Shown here piece by piece: positions 59,551-64,000 of a stretch of 64,000 bases of DNA. Every line of letters begins with the position of its first letter. Position 1 is the stretch's first letter. The notes beneath the pieces were generated by a model. It saw only the letters and a program-made list of their open reading frames with translations, did not search any database and was not told the DNA's origin. Made by a program: the position numbers and the translations under genes. This DNA is from an uncultured Christensenella sp. (GTDB lineage Bacteria; Bacillota; Clostridia; Christensenellales; UBA1242). The stretch covers positions 22,585-86,584 of the forward strand of contig CAJTYR010000006.1 in assembly GCA_910584295.1 (NCBI GenBank), given 5' to 3'.

Positions 59551-59605
59551 TTTCTACTCCTCGGCCTTATGATAAAATATAAAAACGCAAAAGTCAAGCA
59601 AAAAT

Positions 59606-59660
59606 GCCATTTTTTTGGAGATAGCCGAGGTAAAAAATTGCATTTTTTTGGAGATAATAC
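59606..59660. repeat. Direct repeats upstream of the AAA_14 gene
   Basis: CATTTTTTTGGAGATA occurs twice, at about 59608 and 59643, 35 bp apart. Possibly an operator pair for the ATPase-phosphatase operon. Confidence 0.45.
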
Positions 59661-59829
59661 AAAGATGAACCGTTTTTACGATAAATTTTTAAAACATTGC
59701 TAAATCGTTTTATATAGGTTTAGATAGTCTTAAAACACTCAATTTAAGCCAAAATGTGACATTTGCAGTAAACTGTAGTAAGGTATATTTTGTTGTTTTA
59801 CCGCAATTGCGTTTTTAATGTGTCAAAAT

Positions 59830-59845
59830 GCCTTTATTTTAGGGC
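59830..59845. repeat. 16-bp repeat beside the right att site
   Basis: GCCTTTATTTTAGGGC, identical to 48214-48229 near the excisionase gene. It lies 35 bp from the right tRNA fragment and is itself an interrupted palindrome (GCC/GGC ends). Fits a site bound by the element's recombination proteins. Confidence 0.55.
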
Positions 59846-59880
59846 AATATAGCAAGTGTGAGCAAAATTTTTATCAAAAA

Positions 59881-59934
59881 GAGCACCACTCTGATAAGGT
59901 GGGGGTCGGTGGTTCGAGTCCACTCAAGCCAACC
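59881..59934 (+). repeat. Right attachment site: 3' fragment of a tRNA-Ile
   Basis: 54 nt starting GAGCACCACT and ending CAAGCCAACCA. It matches the 3' part of the tRNA-Ile at 46237 with one mismatch in the first 41 nt, then differs in the acceptor (CAAGCCA instead of CATCCCA). It has no 5' half. CAAGCCA pairs perfectly with TGGCTTG, the 5' strand of units 1 and 2. A CGCC/GGCG terminator follows at 59942-59967. Confidence 0.88.
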
Positions 59935-59939
59935 AGTGT

Positions 59940-59968
59940 CGCCCATTCGAGGCGATTTTTTTTATAAA
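59940..59968 (+). terminator. Terminator after the right tRNA fragment
   Basis: TCGCC and GGCGA arms around CATTCGA, then eight T. Probably the original terminator of the displaced tRNA-Ile gene. Confidence 0.75.
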
Positions 59969-60005
59969 TAAAAAAGGTCCGAATTATCGGACTTTAATAT
60001 TTTTC

Positions 60006-60728
60006 TTATTGCAAATTCATATGAGTTTGTTCAAAAACCAAATCTTTCATTACAAGACTTTTTTTGTCATACAAAGAGTCTACAATCGTCTTTGCAACCT
60101 CTGCCGATTTTGCAAAAGTCTTTTGAACCTCTTCGCTGGCATAGTTTCGATTGTTTTTCCAAAAGTCTGTGTCAATTCCACCTGGATAAACATTGACAAC
60201 TTTGATGTTCGTTCCAAAAAGCTCCGCACGCAAAACTTGAGAGTATCCCTCTTGAGCAGCTTTTGCCGCGCAATAAAGACTTTCAAATTTAAAACCTCGA
60301 AGTCCAGAGATTGAGATTATATTGACAATTTTCACAATATCTTTGCTGTCTTTCATATATGGCAAAGCATTTGTCGTCATCAAAATTGTTCCATACACAA
60401 TGGCTGGAAAAACAGCTTCAAGCATTTCTTTGTTGTTATCAAAAATTGTTCCAAATCTCCCAACTCCAGCATTATTGACAAGACAAGTTATGTTATATTT
60501 TTTTGATAACTGCTCATAAAGGTTTTTGACAAATGTTTCATCACTTACATCTCCAGCAAAAGTGACAATGTCTTTTTTTGAAAGCTTTGAAAGTTCCTTT
60601 TTAGCCTTTTCAAGATTCTTTTCGGTCCTTGCGACCAGACAAACATTTTCGCCTTTAAGCAAAAATTGTTTTGCCAGCTGTTTGCCTACCCCACCCGTCG
60701 CACCTGTAATAATAATTATGTTTTTCAT
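60006..60728 (-). CDS. Short-chain dehydrogenase/reductase
   Basis: 240 aa. The cofactor motif is TGATGGVGKQLA (about residues 8-19), NNAG is at about 88, and the catalytic Tyr/Lys are in LYCAAKAAQ. It is a paralogue of the 19859 gene with closely similar middle and end regions, but its cofactor loop has no G-tract and the codons are ordinary. AAGGAG precedes the ATG. Substrate unknown. Confidence 0.88.
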   Translation of the reverse strand: MKNIIIITGATGGVGKQLAKQFLLKGENVCLVARTEKNLEKAKKELSKLSKKDIVTFAGDVSDETFVKNLYEQLSKKYNITCLVNNAGVGRFGTIFDNNKEMLEAVFPAIVYGTILMTTNALPYMKDSKDIVKIVNIISISGLRGFKFESLYCAAKAAQEGYSQVLRAELFGTNIKVVNVYPGGIDTDFWKNNRNYASEEVQKTFAKSAEVAKTIVDSLYDKKSLVMKDLVFEQTHMNLQ

Positions 60729-60796
60729 AATTTTTCTCTCCTTAAAAGAATTATATCATATATCGAAAATAATTTGTAATTTTATTTCAATACATT

Positions 60797-61405
60797 TTAA
60801 ATTTTTATATTCTTCTTACACCAAGTTCTCTTTCCACATTTTGGACATTTCATATATCTAGTTCTTCCCATGTGCATTGACCACAAAACCGCATTATATG
60901 AAGGAATGTAGTTGTGGTGGCAATGTTGACACTCATAAAATCCAGCATTTCTTTCAATGTGTAAACAAAACCCACATGTGATGAATATGACAATAAAACC
61001 AACAGCAAGCAAAACTATTCTCCAAGCCAAACTTTCAACAAAATATGATGCTGAAAAAACTGCAAGCAAAAAGAAGATTGTTCCCATAAAACCAATCACC
61101 CACTCAAGCGTAAGCAGATGCTTAACGCTTTTTTCTCTTTCGTCTTTCAGGGCAATCAAATTTTCTTCTGCGACCTTTTTATATTCTTGCTCTTCCAACT
61201 TTTTTCCAATAAGAAGTTCGTTTGCCGAGATGCCCAAAACCTCACAAAGAGGCAAAAGCAGTGAAGTGTCTGGAAAGCCTTTTCCACACTCCCATTTTGA
61301 AACGGTTTTCTCACTGATGAAAAGTTTTTTTGCAAGTTTCTCTTGCGTAAATCCTTTTTCTTTTCTGCAATTAGCAATAAATTCACCGGTCTTCTTCAAA
61401 TCCAT
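60797..61405 (-). CDS. XRE regulator fused to membrane helices and a zinc ribbon
   Basis: 202 aa from the ATG at 61405 (AAGGAG upstream; a longer frame from 61438 lacks a site). The N-terminal helix-turn-helix (residues 3-60) contains GFTQEKLAKKLFISEKTVSKWE. Two membrane helices lie at about 101-120 and 127-147. The C-terminus is a zinc ribbon with CQHCHHNY and CPKCGKRTWC. It is an XRE regulator anchored to the membrane with an additional metal-binding module. The signal it senses is unknown. Confidence 0.82.
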   Translation of the reverse strand: MDLKKTGEFIANCRKEKGFTQEKLAKKLFISEKTVSKWECGKGFPDTSLLLPLCEVLGISANELLIGKKLEEQEYKKVAEENLIALKDEREKSVKHLLTLEWVIGFMGTIFFLLAVFSASYFVESLAWRIVLLAVGFIVIFITCGFCLHIERNAGFYECQHCHHNYIPSYNAVLWSMHMGRTRYMKCPKCGKRTWCKKNIKI

Positions 61406-61614
61406 GTCAATTCTCCTTACACAACAATTATACTCCATATGAAATCCATTTTCATTAAAATATAAGAAAAAAACTCTACTTTTCGTTGAGTTATCTCAAA
61501 ACCTATGTACAAAACAAAAGTTTTAGTAACAAAAACTATTTTTCCAATATTTGCATTTTACTTTTGCCTCCCATTTGTGTTAAAATATAAATTGTAACAT
61601 TAAAGGAGAAATTT

Positions 61615-62583
61615 ATGAATTTTACACTGCTCGGCTGTGGAAGATGGGGATCTTTCATTGCGTGGTATTTAAATAAAATCGGCAATCATGTCACAGTTTG
61701 GGGACTTGAGGGCGACCCAATTGTTGAAAACTTGTTTGCAACAAGAAAAAATGAATATGTGGAATTTCCTCAAGAAATCGAATTGACAAAAGATTTGAAA
61801 CATGCACTTGAAAAGAGTGAATATGTTGTCATATCAATCAGCGCACAAGCAGTGCGCAACCTCATGCAAAATGTCAAAAAAGTTGACGGATACAAAAACA
61901 AAAAATATATTCTTTGCATGAAAGGGATTGAAGACAAAACCGGCAAGCGCCTCTCCACAATCTTAATTGAAGCTGGAGTTCCAAAAGAAAACATCGCAGT
62001 TTGGGTTGGACCAGGACACATCCAAGCTTTCGTAAATGGAATTCCAAGCGTAATGGTGATTGATTCTTACAATGAAAATCTGTCTGAATTTCTTGTGAAA
62101 AATTTGCGTTCTGACCTTATAAGATTCTATCAAGGTCAAGACATCATCGGCTCTGAAATTGGAGCGGCCGCAAAAAATGTCATGGGAATTGCTGCAGGTC
62201 TTTTGGATGGAGCAAACGCCGAGACTATGAAAGGCGGACTTATGGCAAGAGGTGCAAGAGAGGTTTCGCGTCTTATTGAAGCTTGTGGAGGAGATAAGCT
62301 TTCTGCCTATGGACTTTGCCATCTCGGAGACTATGAAGCAACACTTTTCTCAAAATATTCTCACAATCGTATGTTTGGAGAAAAATTTGCAAAGGGAGAA
62401 AAATTTGATAAACTCGCAGAAGGCGTTGCAACAGCATCTGCGATGCTATGTCTAGCAAAAGAAGCTGAAGTTGAACTTCCAATCACTCAAATGGTGTATG
62501 ACATCATTCATGGCAATGTCGCAAAAGAAGATGCAATCAAAATTCTCTTTGCCAGAGACAACTTGAAAGAGTTTGAAGATTAA
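61615..62583 (+). CDS. gpsA: Glycerol-3-phosphate dehydrogenase [NAD(P)+]
   Basis: 322 aa. The N-terminal Rossmann motif is LGCGRWGSFIAWYL (residues 4-17). A GPGHIQ segment (about 133-138) stands where GpsA usually has GPS/GPT. The catalytic-domain Lys is in EIGAAAKNVMGIAAGLLDG (about 180-198), and MARGAREVSRL is the substrate phosphate site. It makes sn-glycerol-3-phosphate for phospholipids and teichoic acids, fitting the LTA-type genes elsewhere in the window. AAAGGAG precedes the ATG; a TAAAAT box lies about 30 nt upstream. Confidence 0.9.
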   Translation: MNFTLLGCGRWGSFIAWYLNKIGNHVTVWGLEGDPIVENLFATRKNEYVEFPQEIELTKDLKHALEKSEYVVISISAQAVRNLMQNVKKVDGYKNKKYILCMKGIEDKTGKRLSTILIEAGVPKENIAVWVGPGHIQAFVNGIPSVMVIDSYNENLSEFLVKNLRSDLIRFYQGQDIIGSEIGAAAKNVMGIAAGLLDGANAETMKGGLMARGAREVSRLIEACGGDKLSAYGLCHLGDYEATLFSKYSHNRMFGEKFAKGEKFDKLAEGVATASAMLCLAKEAEVELPITQMVYDIIHGNVAKEDAIKILFARDNLKEFED

Positions 62584-62713
62584 AAAATGTTTTACAACAA
62601 TATAATTCTAAAAAAGTATAAATGAGTTTTTCAAACTCATTTTTTTACTTCCAATTATCTTTGGTTATTTCTTTTTATTATGTTAAAATAAGCTGTGTAA
62701 GGAGGATATTATT

Positions 62714-63895
62714 ATGAAATATATGGGGACAGTTTCTAGAGGTGTAAAAGCACCTATCATTCGTGCTGGAGATGATCTTGTTGAAATAACTGTGACCAGT
62801 GTTATGAATGCTGTCAAAGAAGGAAATATTAAATTGAAAAACAGAGACATTGTTGCTGTGACTGAAGCGGTTGTTGCAAAAAGCCAAGGAAACTTTGCAA
62901 GCGTTGATGACATCGCAAAAGATGTCAGATCTAAAATGGGCAATGGCACTGTGGGAGTTGTTTTTCCAATTTTGTCAAGAAATCGTTTTTCCAACATTTT
63001 AAAAGGAATTGCAAGAGGTTGCGATCAAGTGATATTACAATTGTCATACCCTTTTGATGAAGTTGGCAATCCGCTCGTAAGCATTGATAAGTTGTATGAA
63101 ATTGGCATAACAAATTTTAATAAAGAATATACAGAAGAAGAATTTTATAAATTGGTCGGAACTGTTGAGCATCCGTTCACAGGAATGGACTACATTCAAC
63201 TTTACAAAGAAATTTGTGGAAAAAATTGTAAAATCATTCTTTCAAATGATCCAACAACAATCTTAAAATACACAAAAAAGATTATTTCAGCAGATATTCA
63301 TTCTCGTTTCAGAAACAAAGACTTGCTTTTGAAACATGGTGCAGAAAAAGTGTTGGCATTGCATGACATCCTCAACAAACCTGTCGATGGAAGTGGTTTC
63401 AATGAAAAATATGGTGTACTTGGATCAAACCTTTCAACAGATGAAAAATTGAAACTTTTTCCAAGAGACACTCAAACTTTCGTAGATAAACTTCAAAAAA
63501 GATTGTCTGAAGCAACTGGTGTAAAAATGGAATGTTTGGTTTATGGAGATGGAGCTTTCAAAGATCCAGTTGGTGGAATTTGGGAACTTGCCGACCCAGT
63601 TGTTTCCCCTGCATACACAAGCGGACTTGAAGGAACTCCAAATGAAATCAAATTGAAATACATTGCTGACAATCAAATTGGAGATTTAACTGGAAAATCT
63701 GCTGTTGATGAAATGAAAAAGATCATAAGCAACAAATCATCGAATTTGAAAAATAAAAATGAATCTCTAGGGACGACCCCAAGACGCCTCACTGACCTTA
63801 TAGGCTCACTCAGTGACCTTACAAGCGGAAGTGGAGATAAAGGAACTCCTTTCATACTTATCACTGGATATTTTGATAACTATGCGGATGAATAA
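62714..63895 (+). CDS. CofE-like gamma-glutamyl ligase family protein
   Basis: 393 aa. The N-terminal half follows coenzyme F420-0:L-glutamate ligase (CofE/FbiB): VKAPIIRAGDDLVEI, then LKNRDIVAVTEAVVAKSQG and a mid-protein DGSGFNEKYG. The protein is longer than CofE (about 250 aa), with a C-terminal part of about 140 residues containing DLTSGSGDKGTPFILITGY. F420 is not known from most Clostridia, so these relatives probably act on another substrate. AAGGAGG precedes the ATG. No other F420 gene is nearby. Confidence 0.8.
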   Translation: MKYMGTVSRGVKAPIIRAGDDLVEITVTSVMNAVKEGNIKLKNRDIVAVTEAVVAKSQGNFASVDDIAKDVRSKMGNGTVGVVFPILSRNRFSNILKGIARGCDQVILQLSYPFDEVGNPLVSIDKLYEIGITNFNKEYTEEEFYKLVGTVEHPFTGMDYIQLYKEICGKNCKIILSNDPTTILKYTKKIISADIHSRFRNKDLLLKHGAEKVLALHDILNKPVDGSGFNEKYGVLGSNLSTDEKLKLFPRDTQTFVDKLQKRLSEATGVKMECLVYGDGAFKDPVGGIWELADPVVSPAYTSGLEGTPNEIKLKYIADNQIGDLTGKSAVDEMKKIISNKSSNLKNKNESLGTTPRRLTDLIGSLSDLTSGSGDKGTPFILITGYFDNYADE

Positions 63896-63946
63896 AAAGA
63901 ATTCCTTAAGCCAATTAATTTCTTTTCCATCATTTAATAGTCATTT

Positions 63947-63980
63947 AAAAAAGACATCAAAAAAGATGTCTTTTTTAAGC
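63947..63980 (+). terminator. Terminator after the CofE-like gene
   Basis: AAAAAGACATC and GATGTCTTTTT arms around AAAAAA. Confidence 0.85.
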
Positions 63981-64000
63981 AAACAAAAGAGGACGAAAAA

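Noticed and set aside
1..64000. CRISPR array
   Set aside because: No set of regularly spaced short repeats and no cas genes were seen; the repeats found are pairs linked to the mobile element.

Overview
The window is AT-rich DNA, judged by eye, from an uncultured, low-GC, Gram-positive-type bacterium, probably a Clostridia/Bacillota lineage. Supporting signs are AddAB instead of RecBCD, a T-box leader, an LTA-synthase-like sulfatase, a DagK-type lipid kinase, many AAGGAG ribosome sites and Rho-independent terminators. TGA acts as a normal stop.

Layout. 1-2061: a translationally coupled ABC exporter operon (permease cut by the window edge, then two ATPases). 2222-4098: small nuclease/ASCH genes. 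4286-11674: cell-surface region with a palindrome-preceded membrane protein and two large anchored proteins that share a membrane-anchor motif. 12201-20524: metabolic and hypothetical genes, tRNA-Gly(CCC), a CBS/HlyC membrane protein, a radical SAM activase, and a short-chain dehydrogenase with nine-G tracts in both its promoter spacer and its coding region. 20661-32196: a membrane-anchored coiled-coil protein with five AT-hooks, AddA, AddB, a Myb-like regulator and RecO. 32318-37180: a BclA-like jelly-roll protein and a T-box-controlled operon of three class IIb aminoacyl-tRNA synthetases (two compact AspRS-like, one AsnRS). 37324-45883: envelope genes (MBL-fold, LTA synthase, DagK, HAD), a TtcA-like protein and a stand-alone GlmU acetyltransferase domain.

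45938-59934 is the most interesting part. A strong promoter reads into three tandem tRNA-Ile-related units. Two have intact D-arms but remodelled anticodon arms and different, still base-paired T-arms; the third is a canonical tRNA-Ile(GAT). About 13.6 kb further on there is a 54-nt 3' fragment of a tRNA-Ile. In between lies an integrated mobilizable element: tyrosine integrase, excisionase-like protein, MobP-type relaxase, MobC-like protein, sigma-like factor, and a complete diversity-generating retroelement (DGR). The DGR has Avd, a 104-bp template repeat, a reverse transcriptase, and a target gene carrying a 104-bp variable repeat whose substitutions fall almost only at template adenines, followed by a GC-rich hairpin. 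The target is unusual: the variable C-type-lectin-like segment lies near the N-terminus and is followed by a long multidomain region ending in a GNAT-like domain. The locus as read has frame disruptions. SLOG, XRE, PPP-phosphatase and AAA/DUF4143 genes complete the element.

60006-64000 returns to chromosomal genes: a second short-chain dehydrogenase, an HTH/membrane/zinc-ribbon regulator, GpsA and a CofE-like ligase. Several genes have no Shine-Dalgarno sequence and begin 6-8 nt after a good -10 box, which suggests leaderless transcripts are common here. All functional calls come from reading the sequence and recalling families; no database search was run.
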